DNA from: JAGVGT01 sp963807225
GTDB taxonomy: Bacteria; Desulfobacterota; Desulfobulbia; Desulfobulbales; JAGXFP01
Length of the DNA stretch: 64,000 bases
Direction of reading: 5' to 3'
Assembly: GCA_963807225.1 (NCBI GenBank)
Contig: CAWEAD010000012.1
Coordinates: 62,001 to 126,000 of the forward strand
A model generated the notes under the pieces. It did not search any database and was not told the DNA's origin. It saw only the letters and a program-made list of their open reading frames with translations. The position numbers and the translations under genes are program-made. Below are positions 36,125 through 46,300 of the stretch, piece by piece (within the stretch, counting starts at the first letter, position 1; each line of letters opens with the position of its first letter).

Positions 36125-39100
36125 TTAAGCTTTCTCGATATTAACCAGGAACGCCTTGAACTCCGGGGTATGGGCGTTGGCGTCGCCGACAAAGGGGGTC
36201 AGCCGGTTGGCCAGATACCCCTTTTGGCCGATGGTGATGAAACCCCAGTGGATGGGCACCCCGATGGTGTGGACTTTTTTGCCGTTCACATCTAGGGGAC
36301 GCAGTCGTTTGGTGACCACCGCCACCGCCTTGATGAAGCCGCGGTTGGAGGTCACCTTGACGGTATCGCCGAGCCCGATCCCCTTCTCGCGGGCCAGTTC
36401 CTCGTCCATCTCGATGAACTGGGAAGGCTGGACGATCTGGTTGAGCAGGACGTTTTTGGTCCAGTAATGATAGAGTTCGGTGACCCGGTAAGTGGTGGCG
36501 ACATATGGGAATTTGTCGGCCTTGCCGAGCTGATCCACGTTGTCCTTGAAGAGCCGGGCCGCCGGATTGTTATATGCGAGCGGGTTGTCCGGATGCATGG
36601 GGTTGGCTTCGAGCGGGCTCTCGAAGGGCTCGTAGTGTTCCGGGATGGGACCGTCCACCAGGCTCTTTAAGGCGAAGAGATGGCCGACCCCGTCCGGCTG
36701 CATGATGAACGGGCCGACATCCTCGGCAGGCGCCGCGTCCGGCTTCATATCCGGGACGTCGAAGCCGGTCCACTTGGAGCCGTTCCAGGCGATGGTCTCG
36801 CGGGTCGGGTCCCAGGGGCGTCCCGCCATGTCGGCGTTGGCCCGGTTATAGAGAATGCGCCGGTTGGCCGGCCAGGAGAACCCCCAGTCCGGGTAGAAGC
36901 CGAGGCCCGAGGGGTCGTCGGTGCCGCGCCGGGCCATCAGGTTGCCTGCCTGCGACCAGGCGCCGCAGTAAAGCCAATTGCCGCTGATGGTGCTGCCGTC
37001 GTCGCGTAGCTGGCCGAAACCGGCGAGTTGCTCTCCCGCCTTGACCAGCACCTTGTGCGGGTCCTTGGGATCGGTTAGATCGACCAGGGCTCGGCCGGAG
37101 AATTCCCTGGCCAACTCTTCGGCCGAGGGATTTTCCGGTTCGGAGTAGTCCCAGGTCAGGTTGAGCACCGGGTCAGGGAAGGCGCCGCCCTCCTTTCTGT
37201 ACAAATCGCGCAACCGGGTCAGGATGCCGGCGATGATCGCCACGTCGCCCTTGGACTCGCCGGGCGGGTCCGTCGACCGCCAGTGCCATTGGAGCACCCG
37301 GCCGGAGTTGGTGTAGGAACCGTTCTCTTCGGCGAAACAGTTGGCGGGGAGCCGGAAGACCTCTGTGGCGATCTTGGTGGGATCGACGTCGTTGAACTCG
37401 CCGAAATCGCGCCAGAACTCGGAGGTCTCGGTGACCAGCGGATCGATGACCACCAGGAACTTGAGCTGGGCCAGGGCCGAACTCACCTTCTTGACGCAGG
37501 GGACCGCGGCCAGGGGATTGAAACCCTGACTGATGAAGCCGTTCATCTTCCCCTCGTTCATCCGCTCGAACATGTGCATAACGTCGTAGGGCTGGTCCAG
37601 CTTGGGGAACCAGTCGTAGCGGAAGTTGTTCTCCTTGGTGGCTGCCTTGCCGTAAAAGGCCTTGGCGAGCGAGACCCAGAACTTGGGGAAGTTCTGCCAG
37701 TAGCTGATCTGGTTGGGCCGGAGCGGCTTGGGCGAATGGCTCTTCAGATAACCCTGGAAGTCCTGCTGATCGTCGCTGGCCAGTTTCATGTAGCCGGGCA
37801 GGACGTTGGTGACCAGGTTCATGTCGGTGATGCCCTGGACGTTGGAGTGGCCGCGCAGGGCGTTGACCCCGCCTCCGGCCCGGCCGATGTTGCCCAAGAG
37901 GAGCTGGATCATCGCCATGGTCCGGATGTTCTGCGTGCCGACGGAGTGCTGGGTCCAGCCCAGGGCGTACATGATGGTCATCACCTTGTCGGGCGTGGAG
38001 GTCTCGCCGATCATCTCGCAGACCTTCAAGAAGGCGTCCCGCGGGGTGCCGCAGACATTGCTTACCACCTCCGGGGTATAGCGGGAGTAATGCTTCTTCA
38101 AAATCTGGTAGACACAGCGTTCGTGGTTCAAGGTCTTGTCGATCTTGACGTAGCCGTCCGCTCCCAGCTCATAATCCCAGCTTTCCTGGTCGTACTTGCG
38201 TTTTTGCGGATCATAGCCGGCGAAGAGGCCGTCCTTGAAGCCGAAATCCTGCCGGACCAGATAGGGGGCGTTGGTGTAGTTGACGACGTACTCGTGATGG
38301 ATCTTGTCGTGGCCGATAAGGTAGTTGATCACCCCGCCCAGGAAGGCGATATCGGTGCCGGTCCGGATCGGGGCGTAAAAGTCGGAGACCGCCGCCGAGC
38401 GGTTGAAGCGGGGGTCCACCACCACCAGCTTGGCCTTCCGATGGGCCTTGGCTTCGGTCACCCATTTGAAGCCGCAGGGGTGGGCTTCGGCGGCATTGCC
38501 GCCCATTACGATGATCAGGTCGGCATTCTTGATGTCGACCCAGTGGTTGGTCATGGCGCCGCGGCCGAACGAGGGGGCAAGACTTGCCACCGTGGGGGCG
38601 TGTCAGATGCGGGCCTGAGTGTCGAGCGAGACGATGCCCAGACTGCGGGCAAACTTGACCGAGGCGTAGCCGGCCTCGTTGCTGGCGGCGCTGCTGGCCA
38701 GCATGCCGGTGGAGAGCCAGCGGTTGACGGTCTGGCCTTGTTCGTTCTTGGCGATGAAGTTTTTGTCCCGGTCATCCTTCATCAGCCTGGCGATCTTATC
38801 GAAGGCCTCGTCCCAGGAGATCCGCTGCCATTCCTTGGCGCCGGGGGCGCGATACTCCGGATAGTGCTGGCGGTTCTCGCTGTTGACAAAGTCCATCAAA
38901 CCGGCTCCTTTGGGGCATAAGGTCCCGCGGTTCACCGGGTGGTCGGGGTCGCCTTCGATATGGAAGATCTTGGAACGGACGTTCTTGGCTTTATCGCCTA
39001 TGCTGTAAATGAGCAAACCGCAGCTCACCGAACAATAGGGGCAGGTGCTGCGAGTCTCCTGGACGCCGCTGAGCTTGAACTCCCGCACCTCCGCCAATGC

Positions 39101-39190
39101 CTCGTCGGGAGAAAATCCCAGGGCCGCCAGACTGGAACTGCCCAGTCCTGCGGCACAGTACTTGACGAACTGCCTTCGGGTGACTTGCAT
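36125..39190 (-). CDS. fdnG: Formate dehydrogenase catalytic subunit (alpha), selenocysteine-containing
   Basis: A molybdopterin oxidoreductase of 1021 residues read through an in-frame TGA at 38603-38605. The context is SLDTQARI-Sec-HAPTVASLAPSFG, and the codon is residue 196, the selenocysteine position in E. coli FdnG. A twin-arginine signal (VTRRQFVKYCAAGLG) exports the folded protein, and a [4Fe-4S] motif CPYCSVSCGLLIY follows. The protein oxidises formate to CO2 in the periplasm. A bacterial SECIS-like hairpin follows the TGA immediately. Start ATG 39190. A naive call would split it into two genes with a false start at 38590. Confidence 0.95.
38571..38605 (-). promoter_or_regulatory. 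bSECIS-like hairpin next to the selenocysteine codon
   Basis: On the coding strand, after TGA and 14 bases, GGCAA pairs with TTGCC around an apical GTC, with GG/CC pairs outside a one-pair mismatch. Position and GTC loop match the SelB-binding hairpins of bacterial formate dehydrogenase mRNAs. Confidence 0.75.
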
Positions 39191-39705
39191 AAGGCCTCCT
39201 CTAATATTGTTTAGTGAAACTTGAGAATGCCGAAACTGCTTCAACGATGTCTATGACAGGTGATCAGCGCACCATTTTTTTACATGTACCTAATTGAGGA
39301 TGAGGACTACCGGTCAGACCTTTAAATCGTCAGAACAGGCGTCATGAAATTTTATATTTAAACGCTTTGACGGTTGTCAACTCAAAACGATTTTTAAAAT
39401 TTTAATTATTTTTCAGGTTTTTATCGGCTTTGCCTGACGTACAATTTACTTGTATTTGTCGGTTTAACTTTTCATTACATTTCCGGATCCCCCAGCTCGG
39501 GAAGACGCGATTGGGAGCCCATGTCACAACTGCGTTGAATTTACGGGATGTTGGTCCGGTTTGAAAATCGGTACAAAAGGTGGTTTTGGAATCTGGTGCA
39601 GGGAATGGCGGATGTCACCCGCTTGTCATTGATGTTGCCGGCCTCGCAATGAGGTGGGAAGGCTGGTGACTGTCGGGTGTTTTTTGAGTCCCAGATAGAT
39701 GTCGC
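39191..39705. other. AT-rich upstream region of the formate dehydrogenase operon
   Basis: 515 bases with no gene. It holds the promoter and dyad at 39351-39380 for fdnG. The part from about 39481 to 39705 lies downstream of the thioesterase gene and shows no clear terminator. Confidence 0.5.
39351..39380 (-). promoter_or_regulatory. Sigma-70 promoter with overlapping FNR/CRP-type dyad
   Basis: On the minus strand TTGACA, 18 bases, TATAAA. A dyad TTGAC-GGTT-GTCAA (39367-39380) covers the -35 hexamer. It resembles FNR/CRP-family sites (TTGAT-N4-ATCAA class; HcpR-like variants use related half-sites). A bound protein centred near -30 would be expected to repress. Confidence 0.55.
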
Positions 39706-40089
39706 TCAGGGTAAGTTGGTTTGGGGCGGGGAATTCGGCGGCAGGGGCAGCTTGTGGCCGTCGCGATCGATGCGGACAAAGGTCACCAGGGTCACGAAGA
39801 TCATTTCGGTCTCGCCGTCGAGAGAATTGGCGCTGTAAACCTTGACCCGGTAATGAACCGAGGTCCGGCCGCTCCGGGTTTTCTCAACCTCGAATCTGAG
39901 GATGGTTCCTTGCCTGACGCTTTGCCGGAATTCTACGTGATCCATGGCCACGGTGACGAAATTGCAACCCGGATAATCGAGGCTGGCGGCGATCCAGGCA
40001 GTTTCATCGACCCATTTCAGCAGGTGGCCGCCGAAGAGGAAACCGTAATGATTGAGGTGCTCCGGCAGGATCAGTTTATGGTTTTCCAT
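39706..40089 (-). CDS. Acyl-CoA thioesterase, hotdog fold
   Basis: A 127-residue protein of the YciA/BFIT-like group: LNHYGFLFGGHLLKWVDETAW holds the Asn/Gly-Gly/Asp residues of the family, followed by AMDHVEFRQSVRQG. It should hydrolyse acyl-CoA in the cytoplasm; the substrate is unknown. ATG 40089 is chosen because AGGAG lies eight bases upstream within the 3' end of recO; longer starts would only add out-of-family residues. Overlaps recO by 14 bases. Confidence 0.87.
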   Translation of the reverse strand: MENHKLILPEHLNHYGFLFGGHLLKWVDETAWIAASLDYPGCNFVTVAMDHVEFRQSVRQGTILRFEVEKTRSGRTSVHYRVKVYSANSLDGETEMIFVTLVTFVRIDRDGHKLPLPPNSPPQTNLP

Positions 40090-40900
40090 GGGCATTCTCC
40101 TGGTGTTTAGGGGGGACGACCGGCTGGGTCCGGGTTCCCGCACGGGTCAGTTGTTCCCAGGACTGGATTTCTCGCTGCAGTATATGGTTGCCGTAAGCCT
40201 GCAGGAAGACGGCACCCTCCCGGACCTCGCGAGGGGAGAACCGGAGTCGGGCCAGTTTGGCCGTGTCCAGTTCCTGAGCCTTTTTGAGTAGTTGCGCGGT
40301 GCTCAGGGAGATTACCAGGCCCTGCCGGTCGTCCGGGCGGGCAATTTGGGTACAGGGCGCGCAGAGCAGGCTGCCGCGAGCCAGGCGGAAGCGATAGGGC
40401 GCCAGCCCCGGTGCCAGGCGCCCGCAGGTGGAGCAACCGGTAAGATCCGGTTGAAAGCCGAGGAGAGTAAGCAGCTTGATCTGAAAGAGAATGACCCCCC
40501 AGATTGGCGGACGACTCTCATCTTCGAGATTGCCCAGACCCCAGCGCAGCAATTCGAAGAGTCGGGGATCGGCATCGTTTTCCCTGGTCCAGTGCAGGAC
40601 CAGTTCGCAGAGTACGGTGGCGGCGGTGTAACGCTCGTACGAGGCGCGCAGCGCGGGAAAATGATCTAACGGATCGGCCTGGTCGAGGCGAACCAGAGAG
40701 GATGTGCGGCCGTCGGTGAAATGGATTTCCAGCAGCGTGAAGAGTTCCAGTTTATTGACGAAGCGCTTGAGACTGCGTTTGGCCCCTTTGGCGATCCCGC
40801 ACATCCGCCCGCGAAGCAAGCTGTAGAAGGTGACGATCTTGTCGGATTCGCCGTAATCCTTGACGTCGATAACTACTGCAGGGGTTCTGCACGGCTCCAT
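40076..40900 (-). CDS. recO: DNA repair protein RecO
   Basis: A 274-residue RecO with an N-terminal OB fold (PAVVIDVKDYGESDKIVTFY, RGRMCGIAKGAKRS), a helical C-terminal region and a zinc site CSTC with CAPC. RecO loads RecA at gaps with RecR and anneals SSB-coated DNA. It lies between the rodZ-like gene and the thioesterase in a long minus-strand run. Confidence 0.93.
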   Translation of the reverse strand: MEPCRTPAVVIDVKDYGESDKIVTFYSLLRGRMCGIAKGAKRSLKRFVNKLELFTLLEIHFTDGRTSSLVRLDQADPLDHFPALRASYERYTAATVLCELVLHWTRENDADPRLFELLRWGLGNLEDESRPPIWGVILFQIKLLTLLGFQPDLTGCSTCGRLAPGLAPYRFRLARGSLLCAPCTQIARPDDRQGLVISLSTAQLLKKAQELDTAKLARLRFSPREVREGAVFLQAYGNHILQREIQSWEQLTRAGTRTQPVVPPKHQENAHGKP

Positions 40901-41005
40901 ATCAGCGGTGCCTGTCGTTGAGCTTTATCGAGGCGGGATCGGGGGACGCGGTCAGCAGCGACCGGGTTAGGGCTGGGATTAACTTCCGGCTGCCGGCCGT
41001 TAGAC

Positions 41006-42194
41006 TCAGGGCAGATCGGGTGGAATCCGGATGATTGCTTCTTTTCCCGCTTCACCTGCCAGTGGCATGGACTTGCCGTTCAGGGTCAGTTCGACCGCCT
41101 CGGGGTTGTCCAGTTTCAGGATCAGGCTGTGATTGGCCCGCCAGATCCTGGTGACGTCGGCCTGTGAGGTATACTCGCGGACAGGCTCATCGTCGACCTC
41201 GACATGGACCTTGGTGCTTTCCCTGAATCTGGCTTCCAGAACGTAGTTGTATGGCCCGTGTGTGGTCGTAGCGGCAGCTGTCGACTCAGCTTCTGACCCC
41301 TCCGGGTCAGTGGTGGCGACCTTGACGGTCACCGGTAGAAATGATCCGGATCGAGGTGAACCGTTCTCTGCCGCGGTGGCGGCGGAGGTTGTCGCCGGCC
41401 GGGCCGGTTCCGTCGGAGCCGGTTTTACGGCGGCAGGTAGTTTGGGCTTTGTCGGGGTTGCTTCCGGTTTGGTTTTCGGAAGGGTTTCTGCGGCAGCCCT
41501 GGGCTGGGATTCCAGTTGCGCTGGGGATTTCGGTTCAGGCGAAACCGGGACAAGTTCGGGTTGCTCGGCCGGCCCCGGATTCTTCCAGGCCGTCGCCCGT
41601 GGTTCCAGAACCTTCAACCCATTATCGTCACGGGTCTCTGCCGGACCGGGTTCTTCCGCCGAGTTCGTGACCTCGGGTTCCGGTTGGGCCTGTGGTTCGA
41701 CCAGGGACCGGGCGATCTCATTTCCGGGAACGGCTTCTCCGATCTGCTCGTTCACCTGACTTGTGAAATTTGCCCAGAGTGTAGAATCCGATCAGCACCG
41801 CCAGCAGCAGAATGACGATCAGGATTCGGCCTTTACCTCTGAAGAAGGCGGGCGCATGAGCCATGGCCTCGCCTTTGAGAATGTCGTTACGGTAGGGACG
41901 GTCGGCCGGCTTTTCCGGGTCGGCGTTTTCCTGGCTGATGTAATGCTTGAGGGTTTCTTCGGGATCCAGGCCCAGATATTTGGCGTAAAGTTTGATGAAA
42001 CCCCGGGTGAAGACTTCGGCCGGCAGGCTGGCGAAATCATCCGCTTCGAGAGCCTCGATAGCACCGGGATTAATCCGGGTGTCCTCCACCGCTTCCTGCA
42101 CAGTTTTATGCTGACTGCGGCGGGTTCTCTGGAAGAGGTTGCCCAGAGTTTCCTTCCGGGGTTCGCCATCATCCTCGTGGTGCTCAATCATCAT
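41006..42194 (-). CDS. rodZ: RodZ-like protein (HTH, membrane helix, DUF4115), frameshifted
   Basis: The N-terminal piece (from 42194) has an Xre-type helix-turn-helix (LGNLFQRTRRSQHKTVQEAV, then GFIKLYAKYLGLDPEE) and a membrane helix (ILIVILLLAVLIGFYTL). The C-terminal piece, in another frame down to 41006, has a Pro/Glu/Ala-rich linker and the DUF4115 domain (YVLEARFRESTKVHVEVDD, then LILKLDNPEAVELTLNGK). One extra base in the AAATTT run at 41766-41771 joins them; the corrected protein has 395 residues. RodZ links MreB to the elongation machinery and shapes rod cells. Confidence 0.85.
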
Positions 42195-42259
42195 CCTGGT
42201 ATCCTGGCCGGAGCGCCGTTCTTTCGGCAGATAGCATTAATTACCGATAATTCATTTCT

Positions 42260-43249
42260 TTAAAGCAATTCTTTGATAATAGCCTGTTCCCTTAATTCTT
42301 TCATCCAGTTTTCCAGACGTTTATCCAATTCCTCCTGATAAAGCCGATCCCGGATCTCGTTCTTTACCATGGCGAAAGGTGGAAAGAGAATTTTGTCGCC
42401 AGTGTTGACCGACAGAACTTGAAAGAACTGGATCGCTCCCCCTCTTTCCTCGAGCTGACTAAGTTGACCAGGTTTCAGGCCGTTCAGAAGATTACGCATG
42501 TCGGAGGTCATTTCCTTTAATTTCATGGTCCCTAAATCTCCGCCGTCCTTGGCCGAGGGCATTTCCGAAAAGGAGTGGGCCAGTTCCCGGAAATCCTGGC
42601 CGTCTTCCGCCAATTTACGAATCCGTTCGGCCCGCAGTCGTGCCTCCTCGCGGGTACCGGCGGTCGCATCTTTACCGTCCCAACGGAAGCCCATCTGCAA
42701 GAGGTGATAGCCGAGAGGGGGCTCTTCTTTCAGATAGACGTTGTCGTAATAATCTTGGACCCGCTCATCGCTGATCACGACCCGGGAGGCGACCTCGTAG
42801 TTGATCAGCCGCGAACGTCTGAGTTGATCGGCGGTGAATTTGCGGTACTCGTCTTCGCTGAGCCCTTCCCGGGCCACCTCCTGGAGAAGCTTTTCCCGGG
42901 TTATGTTGTTGTCGGATGCCAACCTGTCGATGGCGCTGTCAATCTCTTCCGGTGCGACGTCGAACTTTAACTCTTTGGCTTTCTGGATGATCAACTGGTG
43001 GTCGATCAGTTTTTGCAGCAGCTTCTTCCGGGCCTCGGCCAGGGTTGCTTCGAGTTCGGCGGGTGGGGTGGACCGCCGAAAGGCGGCAAACATCTTTTCA
43101 CCTTCGTGGGCCAATTCGGTGGCGGTGATCACCTCGTTGTTAACGATGGCGACGACCCGATCGACCTGCTCGGCCGGGCTGAGGGCCGGGTAGAGCAGGA
43201 GAGTCAGCAGCAGTGATAAGGCAAGGCGCGTAGGCGACGAAAAGATCAT
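42260..43249 (-). CDS. surA: SurA-like periplasmic chaperone/peptidyl-prolyl isomerase
   Basis: A 329-residue exported protein. The signal peptide (about 1-26) is followed by the SurA N-terminal chaperone region (VDRVVAIVNNEVITATEL) and a parvulin domain (about 180-275) with FSEMPSAKDGGDLGTMKL. SurA-type proteins escort outer-membrane proteins to BamA, which is encoded two genes upstream. Only one parvulin domain is present, compared with two in E. coli. Confidence 0.9.
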   Translation of the reverse strand: MIFSSPTRLALSLLLTLLLYPALSPAEQVDRVVAIVNNEVITATELAHEGEKMFAAFRRSTPPAELEATLAEARKKLLQKLIDHQLIIQKAKELKFDVAPEEIDSAIDRLASDNNITREKLLQEVAREGLSEDEYRKFTADQLRRSRLINYEVASRVVISDERVQDYYDNVYLKEEPPLGYHLLQMGFRWDGKDATAGTREEARLRAERIRKLAEDGQDFRELAHSFSEMPSAKDGGDLGTMKLKEMTSDMRNLLNGLKPGQLSQLEERGGAIQFFQVLSVNTGDKILFPPFAMVKNEIRDRLYQEELDKRLENWMKELREQAIIKELL

Positions 43250-43319
43250 TTAGCTAAATTCTCCAGAGCAAGATGGGGTGGAAGAAAGCCTGGGCAGGGC
43301 TGACAGTAATGTTCTAATG

Positions 43320-43385
43320 TAGTTATTTTCCGGTAATCGGACAACGTCGCCATCGGGCGAAAAGACTGTTTTCGGATGGGAACTA
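43320..43385. repeat. Second copy of the inverted-repeat end, overlapping the mfd stop
   Basis: TTTTCGGATGGGAACTA (43369-43385) matches the element at 11116-11132 in 14 of 17 positions. A weaker inverse partner, TAGTTATTTTCCGG, starts at 43320. The mfd stop codon (TAG, minus strand) is supplied by the repeat itself. Confidence 0.5.
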
Positions 43386-46300
43386 AGTAGCATCCCGCAG
43401 TAGGGTGCGCAAGATATTTTTGGCCTCGGCCAGGACCGTGGCCGGGTCGGCGCCCGGCGTCAGGTGAATGATCAGCCGACTGTCGGCGGTAAGCCGAAGG
43501 GTTCCTTTGGCAATGGCGATTATGCTCAGCAGCTTGACCGGGTCGATCGGGGTGCGGTCGGTGAAGGTCAGCACCAGATTATCCTCGCCCTGGTCCAGTC
43601 GGCTGACCCGGAGGCGGAGTAGTTCCTCCTTGAGGCTGATGACTTCCAGCAGGTTGACTGCTTCCGGCGGCAGCGGCCCGAAACGATCCCGCAACTCGGC
43701 CCGGATATCGGCCAGGGCCTCGTCGCCGCGGCCGGAGGTGATCTGCCGGTAGGCCAGATAGCGCAGGTTGGTGTCGCGGATATAGCTTTCCGGCAGGTAG
43801 GCGGGGAGTCTTAAATTGATCTCCGGTTCCGGCTCCTCTTCGCCGGCGGGATGCTCGCCGCCGCTCCGGCGTTTCAGGTCCTCGACCGTTTTCTGCAACA
43901 GATCCAGGTAGAGGTCGTAACCGACCGCGGCAATATTGCCGCTCTGCGATTCGCCCAGGATGTTGCCGCCGCCTCGGATCTGCAAGTCGCTCATGGCCAG
44001 CTTGAAGCCGCCGCCCAGTTCGTTGTATTCCATCAGGGCGCGGAGGCGTTGCTGGGTTTCGCGCGACAGTCCCTCCAGTTCGGGGACCAGCAGGTAGGCG
44101 TAGGCCTGCTCGCTGCTGCGGCCCACCCGGCCGCGAAGCTGATAGATTTCGGCCAGTCCCAGCCGGTCGGCCCGGGTGATGACTATGGTGTTGGCATTAG
44201 GGATGTCGAGCCCCGATTCGATGATGGTGGTGCAAACCAGAACATCGATTTCGCGGTTGACAAAGCGGACCATGATCTCTTCCAGGGTGCGGCCGGGCAT
44301 CTGGCCATGGGCGATGGCCACCCGGGCTTCGGGCCGCAGTTCCTGGATCCGTCTAGCCATGGCCTGAATCGACTGGACCCGGTTGTGAACCACGAAAACT
44401 TGGCCGCCCCGCTGCAGTTCGCGGTTGACCGCCTCCTTGATCACCAGATCGTCGAATTTGGCGACAAAGGTCTTGACCGACCGACGGTGCCGAGGCGGTG
44501 AACTGATCACCGACAGGTCTCGGATGCCCAGAAGCGAAAGCTGCAGAGTCCGGGGAATCGGGGTGGCGGTCAGAGTCAGTACCGCCACTCCGGTCCGCAT
44601 CTTCTTGATCTTCTCCTTGTGCGTTACCCCGAAGCGGTGTTCTTCGTCGATGATCAGGAGCCCGAGCTTGCGGAAGTGTACGTCCTTGGAAAGCAGCCGA
44701 TGAGTGCCGATGACGATGTCGACCGTGCCGTCGGCTAGTCCGGCCAGGGTCTTCTTCTGTTCGGCCTGGGAGCGGAAGCGGTTCAACCCCTCAACCCGGA
44801 CCGGAAAGCCGGCCAGACGCTCCCGGAAAGTGGCGACATGTTGTTCGGCCAGGACCGTGGTCGGCACCAGAATGGCGACCTGGTAACCGTCGGCCACGAC
44901 TTTGAAGGCGCCCCGCAGGGCCACCTCGGTCTTGCCGTAGCCCACGTCGCCGCAGACCAGCCGATCCATGACCCGGCCGGAGGTGAGATCGTCGATCACC
45001 TCATTGATGGCCTTGAGTTGGCCTGGGGTTTCGTCGAAGGGAAAGGACTCCTCCAGCTCCTGGTAGAGATCGTCCGGCTGGCTGAATCCGTGGCCGCTGG
45101 CCAGCTGCCGCCGGGCATAAAGGTCGAGAAGTTCCTGGGCCACTTTCCAGACCGCCTCCTTGACCTTGTCCTTGGCTGCACCCCAGGACTTGGAGCCCAA
45201 CCGGTCCAAGGCTGGTTGCTGCTCGGAGACGCCCTGGTACTTGTGGACGATGTTGAGCCGGTCGATCGGCACGTAGAGTTTGTCGCCGCCCTGGTAGACC
45301 AGTTGCAGATAATCGCCGGGGATACCGTTGACCGTCATGTTGATCAGTCCGGCGTAGCTGCCCAGGCCATGGGTACGGTGGACGATGATGTCGCCGGCCG
45401 CCAGCTCCTGAAAGGAAAGAGGCTCGGCTTCGGCTGCCGGTTGGCGTCGTCGCTTGCTCAGTCGTTTTTCGCCGAACAGCTCGATTTCGGAGAGCAGGTG
45501 CAGTTTTTCCTCCGGCAGGTCGAAACCGCTCGACAGCGGAGCCGGGAAAAGCTCGATCGCCGGGCGGGGGGCGACGGCCGGCCGGTGACTGAAGGGGATC
45601 TGACCCAGTGCGGTGATCAGGCCGTGCTGTCCGAGGAATTCCGCCAGTTGTCCGGCGTGCCGGTCGGAGCGGCAGGCTATCGCCACCCGGTCTCCTTCCT
45701 CCTGCCAGTGGCTGATTCTTTCGGCCAGCGGGGCCAGGAGGCCGCTCTTTTTTCTTTGCAGTTCCAGTTCCTGTCGCAGCAGGTTGTGGCTGCCGGCGCT
45801 GAAGCGAAAGACCGAGTCCGGCGGGACCGGACGCATCAGGCTGAAGGCGGCGCCAGGCGGTGCCGCCGAGTCGAGGTCGACGGGGAAATCGTGCAGTTGT
45901 AAAACCGAGAAACTATCCAGGCGCTCAGTCAGTTCGGTGCTGCCCATGAACAGGCTGGTGACCGCCAGCGCCGGTTGACGTCGGGCCGATATTTCGGCCA
46001 GGTTGGATTCGATTCGCTCCCAGGCCAGATCCAGGCTGCGGGTGATCTCGGCCGGATCGACCAGGATCACCAGGGTGTCGGCGGGTAGAAAATCCAAAGG
46101 CGTGGCGGTTTCCCGGTAAAACAGGGGCAGCAGAAACTCGATACCGGGAAAGCGCGAACCGCTGGACAACTTTTCGGCCAGGGCCTCGGTCTGGTGTCGG
46201 TCCCAGTTTCCCTCCCGACCCAGCCTCCGCAGAGTGGCGGCTGGATTGATCCCGTCGTCGGCGGCCGGGAACAGCACGTCGGAGACCGGCAGGATGGTGA

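Noticed and set aside
36125..38590. Separate formate dehydrogenase gene starting at 38590
   Set aside because: It is the downstream part of fdnG; the TGA at 38603-38605 is a selenocysteine codon and the upstream frame supplies the Tat signal and cluster.
37283..38920. 545-codon plus-strand frame opposite fdnG
   Set aside because: A shadow of fdnG codon bias; the protein is repetitive Val/Gly/Asp-rich without domain signatures.
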